NCBI RefSeq assembly: GCF_003115855.1
Contig: NZ_KZ819074.1
Coordinates: forward strand, 265,594 to 329,593
Direction: 5' to 3'
Length of the DNA: 64,000 bases
DNA from: Brenneria corticis
GTDB taxonomy: Bacteria > Pseudomonadota > Gammaproteobacteria > Enterobacterales > Enterobacteriaceae
A model generated the notes under the pieces. It was not told the DNA's origin, ran no database searches, and worked only from the letters and a program-made list of their open reading frames with translations. This document shows positions 42,563-51,582 of this stretch, in pieces (position 1 is the stretch's first letter; the number at the start of each line of letters is the position of its first letter). The position numbers were made by a program, and so were the translations under genes.

Positions 42563-44215
42563 TTACATCATGCCGCCCATACCACCCATGCCGCCCATAC
42601 CGCCGGCAGCGCCTAAATCGGCTTTATCTTCTTTCGGCAGGTCGGTCACCATACATTCGGTGGTGATCATCAGGCCGGCGATAGATGCGGCGTATTGCAG
42701 AGCGGAACGGGTCACTTTGGTCGGATCCAGGATACCCATGCCGATCATATCGCCGTACTCTTCGGTGTAGGCGTTATAGCCGTAGCTGCCTTCGCCGGCT
42801 TTAACGTTGTTGGCGATCACCGAGGCTTCTTCACCGGCATTGACCACGATCTGACGCAGCGGAGACTCCATGGCGCGCAGCGCAACCTTGATGCCCACGT
42901 TCTGGTCTTCGTTGTCGCCTTTCAGACCGGCCGCGGTGATAGAGGAAGCGGCACGAATCAGCGCCACGCCGCCGCCGGCGACCACGCCTTCTTCCACTGC
43001 GGCGCGGGTAGCGTGCAGGGCGTCTTCAACGCGAGCTTTCTTCTCTTTCATTTCAACTTCAGTCGCCGCGCCAACTTTGATAACGGCTACGCCGCCTGCC
43101 AGTTTAGCCACGCGCTCCTGCAGTTTTTCTTTGTCGTAGTCGGACGTCGCATCTTCAATCTGCTGGCGGATCTGAGTAACACGGCCCTGAATGGCGCCTT
43201 CGTCACCCACGCCATCGATGATGATGGTGGTATCTTTGTTGATGACAACGCGTTTTGCCTGACCCAGATCTTCCAGCGTGGTTTTTTCCAGCTCCAGACC
43301 GATCTCTTCAGAGATAACGGTACCGCCGGTCAGGATAGCGATATCCTGCAGCATGGCTTTACGGCGGTCGCCGAAGCCAGGCGCTTTAACCGCGGCCACT
43401 TTCACGATGCCGCGCATGGTGTTGACCACCAGCGTCGCCAGCGCTTCGCCTTCAACGTCTTCCGCCACGATCAGCAGCGGCTTGCCGGCTTTGGCTACCG
43501 CTTCCAGCACCGGCAGCATTTCGCGGATGTTGGAGATTTTCTTGTCAGCCAGCAGGATGAACGGGCTTTCCAGCTCAACGGAGCCGGTTTCAGGTTTGTT
43601 GATGAAGTAAGGGGACAGGTAGCCGCGGTCAAACTGCATACCTTCAACCACGTCCAGTTCGTCCTGCAGACCGGAACCTTCTTCAACGGTGATAACGCCT
43701 TCTTTACCCACTTTCTCCATCGCCTGAGCAATCAGTTTGCCCACGGTTTCGTCGGAGTTGGCGGAGATGGTGCCCACCTGAGCGATGGCTTTGGAATCCG
43801 AACAGGGTACGGATTGCTTTTTCAGCTCTTCAACGGCGGCGATAACGGCTTTATCGATACCGCGTTTCAAATCCATCGGGTTCATGCCCGCGGCAACCGC
43901 TTTCAGGCCTTCAGTGATGATCGACTGAGCCAGTACGGTGGCGGTGGTGGTGCCGTCGCCGGCCGCGTCGTTCGCTTTGGAGGCAACTTCTTTCACCATC
44001 TGCGCGCCCATGTTTTCGAACTTGTCTTCCAGTTCGATTTCACGCGCAACGGACACGCCGTCTTTAGTAATAGTGGGTGCACCGAAGGATTTATCCAACA
44101 CAACGTTGCGGCCTTTCGGGCCCAGGGTAACCTTCACTGCATCAGCCAGTACATTTACGCCGCGCAGCATTTTTACGCGAGCGTCATTACCGAATTTTAC
44201 GTCTTTAGCTGCCAT
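42563..44215 (-). CDS. groEL: Chaperonin GroEL
   Basis: A 550-residue subunit of the 14-mer chaperonin that folds proteins with GroES and ATP. The ATP site shows LGPKGRNVVLD and DGTTTATVLAQ; the hinge and apical parts follow, and the chain ends in repeated GGM. It is cotranscribed with groES from a sigma-32 promoter. Confidence 0.98.
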   Translation of the reverse strand: MAAKDVKFGNDARVKMLRGVNVLADAVKVTLGPKGRNVVLDKSFGAPTITKDGVSVAREIELEDKFENMGAQMVKEVASKANDAAGDGTTTATVLAQSIITEGLKAVAAGMNPMDLKRGIDKAVIAAVEELKKQSVPCSDSKAIAQVGTISANSDETVGKLIAQAMEKVGKEGVITVEEGSGLQDELDVVEGMQFDRGYLSPYFINKPETGSVELESPFILLADKKISNIREMLPVLEAVAKAGKPLLIVAEDVEGEALATLVVNTMRGIVKVAAVKAPGFGDRRKAMLQDIAILTGGTVISEEIGLELEKTTLEDLGQAKRVVINKDTTIIIDGVGDEGAIQGRVTQIRQQIEDATSDYDKEKLQERVAKLAGGVAVIKVGAATEVEMKEKKARVEDALHATRAAVEEGVVAGGGVALIRAASSITAAGLKGDNEDQNVGIKVALRAMESPLRQIVVNAGEEASVIANNVKAGEGSYGYNAYTEEYGDMIGMGILDPTKVTRSALQYAASIAGLMITTECMVTDLPKEDKADLGAAGGMGGMGGMGGMM

Positions 44216-44262
44216 TGGTGTATTTCCCTTAAATTCGTTCAGTTCAGATGAGTTACGCGCAA

Positions 44263-44556
44263 TTACGCTTCAACAATTGCCAGAATGTCGCTTTCGGACA
44301 TAATCAACACTTCATCGTTGTCGATCTTCTCTGCTTTCACGCCGTAGCCATCATTGAAAATAACGATGTCGCCTACTTTCACATCCAGCGGTTTCACTTC
44401 GCCGTTTTCCAGGATGCGGCCATGGCCGATGGCCAGTACTTCGCCACGGGTAGATTTACCTGCGGCGGAGCCGGTCAGAACGATGCCGCCAGCAGATTTG
44501 GACTCAACTTCTTTGCGCTTGACGATCACGCGGTCATGCAATGGACGAATTTTCAT
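44263..44556 (-). CDS. groES: Co-chaperonin GroES
   Basis: A 97-residue subunit of the heptameric lid of GroEL. It has MKIRPLHDRVIVKR, the mobile loop ESKSAGGIVLTGSAAGKS and GDIVIFNDGYG. The start at 44556 is fixed by AAGGAGAGCT seven bases upstream and the family N-terminus. Confidence 0.98.
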   Translation of the reverse strand: MKIRPLHDRVIVKRKEVESKSAGGIVLTGSAAGKSTRGEVLAIGHGRILENGEVKPLDVKVGDIVIFNDGYGVKAEKIDNDEVLIMSESDILAIVEA

Positions 44557-44637
44557 TGATAGCTCTCCTTTGAGAAAGTCCATATCAGTTTTGGGATAAA
44601 CGCCGGATATGCCCTCATATCCGGCCTTGTGGTGTTC

Positions 44638-44670
44638 TAAGTGGGGGCGTTTCCTATCCCTTCAAGGGAG
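44638..44670 (-). promoter_or_regulatory. Sigma-32 heat-shock promoter of groES-groEL
   Basis: On the minus strand CCCTTGAA (-35) is followed after 13 bases by CCCCCACTT (-10), matching the sigma-32 pattern and the E. coli groE promoter in layout. It lies about 85 bases upstream of groES. Confidence 0.85.
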
Positions 44671-44778
44671 GAAATTTATTTTTTTTGCGTTAAGTAGCGT
44701 TTTTTTGTTATCAACAAATAAAAAAACAAGGATTATCAATACGATAATCCTTGTTTATTCTTCGATTCATCGCCACGA

Positions 44779-45252
44779 TCAGCGATCGTCTTTTTCATCC
44801 CGCTGCTCAATATTTCTACGACCGTCGTCTTTACGCTGGTATTCGCCTTCAAAAGTATTGCCGTCGGAGGAAGGAGGAGCGCCGGGGCCGGAACGCCAAA
44901 TGTGCAAGTGGGGCATCAGCCTCAGGGTTAACCGCTTTTGTACCGGCGGCAGCAACAGCAGCAGCCCGAGGAAATCGGTAAAGAAGCCCGGGATCAGCAG
45001 CAGAAAGCCCGCCAGCACCAGCGACACGCTTTTGACCATCTCGGCGGCCGGACTTTCACCCAAGGCCATTTTCTGCTGCATCTGGACGATGGTTTTCATG
45101 CCCTGGTTACGCACCAGCGACACGCCGACGCAAGAAGTAAAGATCACCAGCAACAGGGTCATCGCTACGCCGAGTACCTCCGCCACCTGAATAAACAGCG
45201 ATATCTCTATGTAAACGAAAAGAAAAATTAATAGCAACGGTAACCAGCGCAC
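44779..45252 (-). CDS. fxsA: FxsA membrane protein
   Basis: A 157-residue inner-membrane protein of the FxsA family, named for relief of phage T7 exclusion by F plasmid when overproduced. Four hydrophobic segments are followed by a hydrophilic tail with NTFEGEYQRKDDGR. The start is GTG at 45252, supported by AGGAGAGTCGG and by the E. coli-like VRWLPLLLIFLFVYIEIS start; the frame runs on upstream to 45312 without support. Confidence 0.92.
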   Translation of the reverse strand: MRWLPLLLIFLFVYIEISLFIQVAEVLGVAMTLLLVIFTSCVGVSLVRNQGMKTIVQMQQKMALGESPAAEMVKSVSLVLAGFLLLIPGFFTDFLGLLLLLPPVQKRLTLRLMPHLHIWRSGPGAPPSSDGNTFEGEYQRKDDGRRNIEQRDEKDDR

Positions 45253-45386
45253 CCGACTCTCCTGTTTTTGAAAACGCATGCTGTTAAAAACAAACGCGGT
45301 TGTTGTAAACAAATTATGTTATTGAAAACAAATATGACCAGGCAGCACCGCACTGCACATTATAATCTACCGAGATGGTAGCGCGA

Positions 45387-45400
45387 TTGACTATTTTCAA
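45387..45400. promoter_or_regulatory. FNR-like box 1 upstream of aspA
   Basis: TTGACTATTTTCAA resembles TTGAT-N4-ATCAA, 236 bases before aspA. It is consistent with anaerobic control of aspartase, known in E. coli. Confidence 0.45.
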
Positions 45401-45438
45401 GCTATGGCAGGACCATTTATTATCTTAAAATAGTTACG

Positions 45439-45454
45439 CGTGATGACTATCACA
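45439..45454. promoter_or_regulatory. CRP-like site upstream of aspA
   Basis: CGTGATGACTATCACA matches TGTGA-N6-TCACA with one base changed. aspA is CRP-activated in E. coli. Confidence 0.6.
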
Positions 45455-45460
45455 GTTCGT

Positions 45461-45474
45461 TTGACTAAGTTCAA
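45461..45474. promoter_or_regulatory. FNR-like box 2 upstream of aspA
   Basis: TTGACTAAGTTCAA, six bases after the CRP-like site, again fits the FNR pattern with one change in each half. Confidence 0.5.
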
Positions 45475-45635
45475 ACGACGAGACGGATAGTGATCCAGGC
45501 TACTATTTTTTCCACTTGCAGAACATCATAATGACAACGGATGCGGTTATGGTTAAACATTCTGCGACCGTTGCCTGTGATCGTATAACCATTTCACTTT
45601 GGCGCTGGTCAGCAGCAGAATAATAGAAGGCTATC

Positions 45636-47075
45636 ATGTCAGATAATGTTCGTATTGAAGAAGACCTGTTAGGTACTAAAGAAGTTCCCGCAGAGGCTTA
45701 TTACGGCGTGCATACTCTACGGGCCATTGAAAACTTTTACATCAGCAACAGCAAAATCAGCGATATCCCGGAATTTGTGCGCGGCATGGTAATGGTTAAG
45801 AAGGCTGCTGCGCTGGCGAACAAAGAGCTGCAAACCATCCCGCGGAAAATTGCCGATGTCATTATCCAGGCCTGCGATGAGGTGTTGAATAACGGCAAAT
45901 GCATGGATCAATTCCCGATTGATGTCTATCAAGGCGGCGCGGGCACCTCGGTAAACATGAATACCAACGAGGTGCTGGCTAATATCGGCCTGGAATTGAT
46001 GGGACATCGGAAAGGCGAATACCAGTACCTGAATCCGAACGATCATCTGAACAAATGCCAATCGACCAACGACGCCTACCCCACCGGATTCCGTATCGCC
46101 GTTTACGCCGCGATTCTGAAATTGATTGATGCGCTGACGCTGCTTGGCGACGGCTTCGAACGCAAAGCCCAGGAATTTGCCGACGTATTGAAAATGGGGC
46201 GCACCCAGCTGCAGGATGCGGTTCCCATGACGTTGGGACAAGAGTTCCACGCCTTCAACGTGTTACTGAAAGAAGAAAACAAAAACCTGCTGCGTACCGC
46301 CGAATTGTTATTGGAAGTCAACCTGGGGGCGACGGCGATCGGTACCAGGCTGAACACCCCGGACGGCTATCAGCAACTGGCGGTACAGTATCTGGCGCAG
46401 GTCAGCGGCCTGCCGTGTATTCCGGCCGAAGACCTGATTGAGGCCACGTCCGACTGCGGCGCTTACGTGATGGTTCACAGTTCGCTTAAGCGCCTGGCGG
46501 TTAAATTGTCGAAAATCTGTAACGACCTGCGCCTGCTTTCATCCGGGCCGCGCGCCGGCCTGAACGAAATCAACCTGCCGGAGCTGCAGGCCGGCTCGTC
46601 AATCATGCCGGCCAAGGTCAACCCGGTGGTGCCGGAAGTGGTCAATCAGGTGTGTTTCAAGGTTATCGGCAACGATACCTGCGTCACCATGGCTTCCGAA
46701 GCCGGCCAGCTGCAGCTGAACGTGATGGAGCCGGTTATCGGGCAGGCGATGTTCGAGTCGACCCATATTCTGACCAACGCCTGCTACAACCTGCTGGAAA
46801 AATGCGTCAACGGCATTACCGCCAATAAAGAAGTCTGCGAAGCGTATGTGTTTAATTCCATTGGCATCGTCACTTACCTTAATCCCTTTATCGGCCACCA
46901 TAACGGCGATATCGTCGGCAAAATCTGTGCGGAAACCGGGAAAAGCGTACGTGAAGTGGTGCTGGAGCGCGGTCTGCTCACCGAGTCTGAACTGGATGAT
47001 ATTTTCTCTACTCAGAACCTGATGCACCCGGCGTACAAAGCCAAACGCTACACCGACGAGAACGATCTGCCCTAA
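45636..47075 (+). CDS. aspA: Aspartate ammonia-lyase
   Basis: A 479-residue tetrameric lyase of the fumarase/aspartase superfamily that converts aspartate to fumarate and ammonia. The signature loop GSSIMPAKVNPV with the catalytic serine is near residue 317; QGGAGTSVNMNTNEVLAN and LKMGRTQLQDAVPMTLGQE are present. It feeds fumarate respiration together with DcuA. GAAGGCT precedes the ATG. Confidence 0.98.
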   Translation: MSDNVRIEEDLLGTKEVPAEAYYGVHTLRAIENFYISNSKISDIPEFVRGMVMVKKAAALANKELQTIPRKIADVIIQACDEVLNNGKCMDQFPIDVYQGGAGTSVNMNTNEVLANIGLELMGHRKGEYQYLNPNDHLNKCQSTNDAYPTGFRIAVYAAILKLIDALTLLGDGFERKAQEFADVLKMGRTQLQDAVPMTLGQEFHAFNVLLKEENKNLLRTAELLLEVNLGATAIGTRLNTPDGYQQLAVQYLAQVSGLPCIPAEDLIEATSDCGAYVMVHSSLKRLAVKLSKICNDLRLLSSGPRAGLNEINLPELQAGSSIMPAKVNPVVPEVVNQVCFKVIGNDTCVTMASEAGQLQLNVMEPVIGQAMFESTHILTNACYNLLEKCVNGITANKEVCEAYVFNSIGIVTYLNPFIGHHNGDIVGKICAETGKSVREVVLERGLLTESELDDIFSTQNLMHPAYKAKRYTDENDLP

Positions 47076-47096
47076 AAGCATCGCCTAATCCATACC

Positions 47097-47136
47097 AGGC
47101 ACGTCTGTTCCCAAAGAGCTGCGTGCCTTTGTTTTA
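47097..47136 (+). terminator. Hairpin between aspA and dcuA
   Basis: AGGCACG and CGTGCCT arms followed by TTGTTTT, 21 bases past aspA. It probably reduces readthrough into dcuA, which may still be co-transcribed in part. Confidence 0.65.
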
Positions 47137-47197
47137 TGTTTTACATAGCAATAAGAAAAACTTATATAAAATACCCTACATAAAAGGAGCATCTTTC

Positions 47198-48499
47198 ATG
47201 ATTACCCTGGAACTGCTTATTGTTCTACTGGCCATCTATCTCGGGGCACGACTGGGAGGCATCGGCATCGGTTTTGCCGGCGGTCTGGGCGTGCTAGTTC
47301 TTACCCTTGGGCTACAGATAAAACCCGGCGTTATTCCCTTTGACGTGATTGAAATCATCATGGCGGTTATCGCGGCAATTGCCGCCATGCAGGTAGCCGG
47401 CGGGATGGATTATCTGGTCGGTCTGGCCGAAAAATTACTGCGCCGGCAGCCCAAATACGTGACTTTTCTGGCGCCGCTGGTCACCTATTTCATGACCATC
47501 CTGGCGGGAACCGGCCACACCGCCTTCTCTACCCTGCCGGTGATTGCCGAAGTCGCCAAAGAGCAGGGCATCCGCCCTTCCCGCCCGTTGTCGATTGCCG
47601 TAGTGGCCTCACAGATCGCCATCACCGCTTCCCCCATTTCGGCCGCGGTGGTATTTGTTGCGGGGATCCTGGAACCCGTGGGCGTCAGCTATCTGATGTT
47701 GCTGGGTATCTGTATCCCCACGACGCTGACCGCCGTTTTGCTGACCGCTATCGTCAGTAACTTTCTGGGAAAAGATCTTAAACATGACGAAGTGTATCAG
47801 GAACGCCTGAAAAAAGGCGAAACCGTGCTACGCGGCGTCAGCAAACTGGAAAGCAAACCCGGCGCCGGACGTTCGGTGGCGTTGTTTCTGTTTGGCATCG
47901 TCGCCGTGGTGCTGTATGCCACCGCCATCAGCGACACGGTTGGCCTGATCCAGAACCCGGTTTTACCGCGTAACGAAGCCATCGTGGTGTTTATGCTGAC
48001 CGTCGCGACCTTGATTTGCATTACCTGCAAGATAGACACGACGCGGATCCTCTCCGCCAGCACCTTTAAATCGGGCATGAGCGCATGTGTTTGCGTCATG
48101 GGCGTCGCCTGGCTGGGCGATACGTTTGTTAAATCCCATATTTCCGATATTCAGGAAACGGCGGGCGCGCTGTTGCAGAACTATCCGTGGATGCTCGCCG
48201 TGGTGCTGTTCTTCGCCGCAACCCTGCTTTACTCCCAGGCCGCGACGGCAAAGGCATTGATGCCCGCAGCCCTGCTGCTTGGCGTCTCTCCGGTTACTGC
48301 GGTCGCCTCTTTCGCCGCGGTCTCGGCGCTGTTTGTCTTGCCGACTTATCCTACGCTGCTGGCCGCCGTTGAAATGGACGATACCGGTTCAACGCGCATC
48401 GGCAAATATGTCTTTAACCATTCATTTCTGATCCCTGGCGTGCTGGCCATTGCGCTATCGGTGACTTTCGGCTTTATTCTCGGAAATATTCTGCTGTAA
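47198..48499 (+). CDS. dcuA: Anaerobic C4-dicarboxylate transporter DcuA
   Basis: A 433-residue inner-membrane antiporter of the Dcu family that exchanges aspartate, fumarate or malate for succinate. About ten or more hydrophobic segments. The start at 47198 has AAAAGGAG and gives MITLELLIVLLAIYLGARLGG, the family start. It is the usual partner of aspA. Confidence 0.96.
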   Translation: MITLELLIVLLAIYLGARLGGIGIGFAGGLGVLVLTLGLQIKPGVIPFDVIEIIMAVIAAIAAMQVAGGMDYLVGLAEKLLRRQPKYVTFLAPLVTYFMTILAGTGHTAFSTLPVIAEVAKEQGIRPSRPLSIAVVASQIAITASPISAAVVFVAGILEPVGVSYLMLLGICIPTTLTAVLLTAIVSNFLGKDLKHDEVYQERLKKGETVLRGVSKLESKPGAGRSVALFLFGIVAVVLYATAISDTVGLIQNPVLPRNEAIVVFMLTVATLICITCKIDTTRILSASTFKSGMSACVCVMGVAWLGDTFVKSHISDIQETAGALLQNYPWMLAVVLFFAATLLYSQAATAKALMPAALLLGVSPVTAVASFAAVSALFVLPTYPTLLAAVEMDDTGSTRIGKYVFNHSFLIPGVLAIALSVTFGFILGNILL

Positions 48500-48506
48500 C
48501 CCGCAC

Positions 48507-48533
48507 GCGGATCGGCCAACTGCGCCGATCCGC
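48507..48533 (+). terminator. Hairpin downstream of dcuA
   Basis: Ten-base perfect arms GCGGATCGGC and GCCGATCCGC around seven bases, eight bases after the dcuA stop, with no strong T run. Confidence 0.6.
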
Positions 48534-48598
48534 ATCATTCCCCTCATGCCGTAAAGCAAGGTATAGTGTCCGCATGTTCACCTGAAACCGAGGCCGCG

Positions 48599-48931
48599 AT
48601 GTCCGACAGCCCAGCCTGCGACGCCGTCGTCATACTCTGTACCGCGCCTGACGAGCCTTGCGCGCAACGGCTTGCCGATTCATTGCTGGCGGTCCGACTC
48701 GCCGCCTGCGTCACTCTCCTTCCCGGCGCCCGCTCGCTTTATTATTGGGAAGGCAAGCTGGAGCAGCAATCTGAAGTACAGATGCTGATCAAGAGCGACG
48801 CCTCACATCAGCAGGCTCTGCTGGATCACCTGAAACAACACCACCCTTACCAGACGCCGGAGCTGCTGGTGTTGCCGGTACTGGGCGGCGATAGCGATTA
48901 TCTGACATGGCTCGACGCATCTTTACGCTGA
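48599..48931 (+). CDS. cutA: Divalent-cation tolerance protein CutA
   Basis: A 110-residue trimeric, ferredoxin-like protein linked to copper tolerance. Motifs include AACVTLLPGARSLYYWEGKLEQ and the C-terminal YLTWLDASL. ATG at 48599 follows CCGAGG; a GTG at 48566 is in frame but less likely. It overlaps dsbD by 25 bases, so the two are coupled. Confidence 0.93.
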   Translation: MSDSPACDAVVILCTAPDEPCAQRLADSLLAVRLAACVTLLPGARSLYYWEGKLEQQSEVQMLIKSDASHQQALLDHLKQHHPYQTPELLVLPVLGGDSDYLTWLDASLR

Positions 48932-50598
48932 TTATCCTGGTTTGGGCAACATGCGGCGCTATCGCCGCCACGGCCGCGCCGTTCGCTCAAAGCACGGTCG
49001 GCAGTAACCGGTTTTTACCCGTCGATCGGGCTTTCGCCTTCGATTTCCAACAGCGGGAAAACCAACTGACCGTACGCTGGGAGATACAGCCCGGCTATTA
49101 TCTCTATCGCCAGCAGATCAAACTGGAAAGCGACAATGCCGTTCTCGGCAACGTCGACTTACCGCCGGGCATCAGTCATCGGGACGAGTTTTTCGGCGAG
49201 GTTTTCATCTTTAAACAGCAATTGGCGCTGGATATTCCACTGGTTCAGGCACATGAAAACGCCACGGTAACCGTCACCTATCAGGGCTGCGCCGATGCCG
49301 GATTCTGCTATCCGCCGGAAACCCGGGTTATCCCGCTGCGGCAGATTTCCCCAACCGCATCCGCTGATTCCGTCCCCAACCCGCTGCCCTTCTCGCCCTG
49401 GTGGGCGCTGCTGATTGGCATTGGCGTCGCCTTTACCCCCTGCGTACTGCCGATGTATCCGCTGATATCCGCCCTGGTGCTCGGAAGAAAAGCGCCGCTG
49501 ACGCCCCGGCGCACCTTTTGGCTATCGATGACCTACGTACAGGGCATGGCGCTGACCTACACGCTGCTGGGGCTGATTGTCGCCGCCGCCGGGCTGCGTT
49601 TTCAGGCCGCGCTGCAACATCCTTACGTCTTGATTGCCCTGTCGGCGCTGTTTATCGCGCTGGCGCTGGCGATGTTCGGTCTGTATACCCTGCAATTGCC
49701 GTCCGCCGTGCAAACCAGACTGGCGGAATGGAGTAATCGTCAGCAAAGCGGTTCTCTGACCGGCGTTTTCAGCATGGGCGCGCTGGCGGGGCTGATTTGC
49801 TCCCCCTGTACCACCGCGCCGCTCAGCGCGATCCTGCTTTATATTGCGCAAAGCGGCAATCTGCTGGCGGGGGGCGGTACGCTGTATCTGTATGCTTTAG
49901 GAATGGGGCTGCCGCTGATTGCGATCACCCTGTTCGGCAACCGCCTGTTGCCGCGCAGCGGTCCGTGGATGCAATACGTCAAAGAAGCGTTCGGCTTCGT
50001 CATTCTGGCGCTGCCCGTCTTTTTGCTGGAGCGCATACTGGGCGAAAGCTGGGGAATAAGGCTGTGGAGCCTGCTCGGCGTCGCTTTCTTCGGATGGGCG
50101 TTTACCCTGAGCTTGCGCAGCCGCAAACGGGGAATGCGGGTTGTTCAACTGCTGCTGTTGGCGGGGGCGTTAATCGCCGCCCGGCCGTTGCAGGAGTGGG
50201 TATTCCCTCCCGCGGGCTCTGAACGGCAACGCGCCTCTTCCGCCCTCAATTTTATGCCGGTAACCGATATTGCCGGACTGGACAAGGCGCTGGCTGAGAG
50301 TCATCGCCCCATCATGCTCGATCTTTACGCTGACTGGTGCGTGGCCTGTAAAGAGTTTGAAAAATACACCTTCAGCGACAGCGACGTGCAACGTCATTTA
50401 TCGCGCATGTCGTTACTACAGGCAGATGTCACCGCCAACCGGGCGGAACAGAATGCGCTGCTGCAACGGCTGCAGGTGTTGGGGTTGCCGACGATTCTAT
50501 TTTTTGACGCGCAGGGTAAAGAGATCCCCGGCTCGCGGGTGACCGGTTTTATGGACGCGCAGAAGTTTCACGCGCATTTGCAGAAGTTCGCTCCTTAA
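48907..50598 (+). CDS. dsbD: Thiol:disulfide interchange protein DsbD
   Basis: A 563-residue inner-membrane protein that moves electrons from cytoplasmic thioredoxin to periplasmic DsbC, DsbG and CcmG. After the signal peptide, the N-terminal domain has the pair in GCADAGFCYPP. The eight-helix core has TPCVLPMYPLISALVLG and SPCTTAPLSAILLY. The C-terminal thioredoxin-like domain has CVAC in DWCVACKEFEKYTF. It overlaps cutA. Confidence 0.97.
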   Translation: MARRIFTLIILVWATCGAIAATAAPFAQSTVGSNRFLPVDRAFAFDFQQRENQLTVRWEIQPGYYLYRQQIKLESDNAVLGNVDLPPGISHRDEFFGEVFIFKQQLALDIPLVQAHENATVTVTYQGCADAGFCYPPETRVIPLRQISPTASADSVPNPLPFSPWWALLIGIGVAFTPCVLPMYPLISALVLGRKAPLTPRRTFWLSMTYVQGMALTYTLLGLIVAAAGLRFQAALQHPYVLIALSALFIALALAMFGLYTLQLPSAVQTRLAEWSNRQQSGSLTGVFSMGALAGLICSPCTTAPLSAILLYIAQSGNLLAGGGTLYLYALGMGLPLIAITLFGNRLLPRSGPWMQYVKEAFGFVILALPVFLLERILGESWGIRLWSLLGVAFFGWAFTLSLRSRKRGMRVVQLLLLAGALIAARPLQEWVFPPAGSERQRASSALNFMPVTDIAGLDKALAESHRPIMLDLYADWCVACKEFEKYTFSDSDVQRHLSRMSLLQADVTANRAEQNALLQRLQVLGLPTILFFDAQGKEIPGSRVTGFMDAQKFHAHLQKFAP

Positions 50599-50641
50599 AC
50601 GACACTATTTATCTGGCCACCGCTCTTCTGGAGGAGACCCA

Positions 50642-51217
50642 ATGCAACGGGAAGAGGTTCTTGAACATGCGCTCACTCTGCTGGAGCAGCACGGTTTCGC
50701 AATGACCACGCTGGAGATGCTGGCGAAGAAAATGGATGTTCCGGTAGCGGAACTCCTGCCTTTCTGGCCCGACCGCGAAGCCCTGCTTTATGACAGCCTG
50801 CGCCATCACAGCCAGCAGGTCGACGTCTGGCGGCGCCAGCTCCTGCTGGACGACACGAAAAGCATTGAGCAAAAACTTCTGGCGCGATATCAGGTCCTGC
50901 ATGATGCGGTAAAACAACAGCGTTACCCTGGCTGCCTGTTTATTGCCGCCTGTAGCTTCTTCCCCGACGTTGACCATCCCATTCACCAGATTGCGGAACA
51001 GCAAAAGCAGGAGTCTTATCGCTATACGCGCGATTTACTGGAGGAATTGGAAACGGACGATCCGGAAATGGTGGCGCAGCAGATGGAGCTTATTCTGGAG
51101 GGCTGCTTAAGCCGGCTGCTGGTAAAGCGCCAGGCTTCCAGCATCGCCACCGCACGGCGGCTGGCCGAAGACGTACTGCGCTTTTCACTCTGCCGCAAAA
51201 ATGGCGCCCTGACCTGA
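50642..51217 (+). CDS. yjdC: TetR-family regulator YjdC
   Basis: A 191-residue TetR-type regulator. The N-terminal helix-turn-helix reads ALTLLEQHGFAMTTLEMLAKKMDVP (in two parts) and the C-terminal part is a ligand/dimer domain. The regulon is unknown. GGAGGAGACCCA precedes the ATG. It follows dsbD as in E. coli, where the same gene also precedes tRNA-Phe. Confidence 0.88.
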   Translation: MQREEVLEHALTLLEQHGFAMTTLEMLAKKMDVPVAELLPFWPDREALLYDSLRHHSQQVDVWRRQLLLDDTKSIEQKLLARYQVLHDAVKQQRYPGCLFIAACSFFPDVDHPIHQIAEQQKQESYRYTRDLLEELETDDPEMVAQQMELILEGCLSRLLVKRQASSIATARRLAEDVLRFSLCRKNGALT

Positions 51218-51304
51218 TATCCGACGCAATGCGCGGCGCCCCCCGAACGCTGGCTGAAAAGTCGGCAGTCAGTCGGGTTTTCCGCTCTTTCACTCACAAA
51301 CCCG

Positions 51305-51333
51305 TTGACGACGCGCAGGCAATACGGTTTAAT
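51305..51333 (+). promoter_or_regulatory. Promoter of tRNA-Phe
   Basis: TTGACG (51305-51310) and TTTAAT (51328-51333) with a 17-base spacer, 10 bases before the tRNA. Confidence 0.6.
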
Positions 51334-51343
51334 GCGCCCCGTT

Positions 51344-51419
51344 GCCCGGATAGCTCAGTCGGTAGAGCAGAGGATTGAAAATCCTCGTGTCCTTGGTTCG
51401 ATTCCGAGTCCGGGCACCA
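51344..51419 (+). tRNA. pheU: tRNA-Phe (GAA)
   Basis: A 76-base cloverleaf with encoded CCA. The acceptor arms GCCCGGA and TCCGGGC pair, and the T-loop GGTTCGATTCC and anticodon GAA at 51377-51379 are present. It is the chromosomal attachment site for the island that follows; pheU is a known integration site for islands in E. coli. Confidence 0.98.
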
Positions 51420-51582
51420 AAATTTAGTTTCAGGATGTCCTTATGCGTCCGGAAACGTTAAAAAATCAGTAAGTTAAAAAGAATCTGGAGTACCAATGGG
51501 TACTGCCAGATTTTTTGACATCCGTAGTTTTTGGGGGCTTAATTGGGGGCCTGCCGGTTCGATAAACTATGGAGCCCCCACC

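Noticed and set aside
42695..44251. Long 518-codon open frame antisense to groEL
   Set aside because: It mirrors the third-position bias of groEL; the translation is low-complexity in His, Phe and Asp and has no ribosome site.
51496..51582. Upstream extension of the integrase frame
   Set aside because: The family N-terminus starts at 51583 and the extension covers the att-proximal GGGGGC-rich leader.
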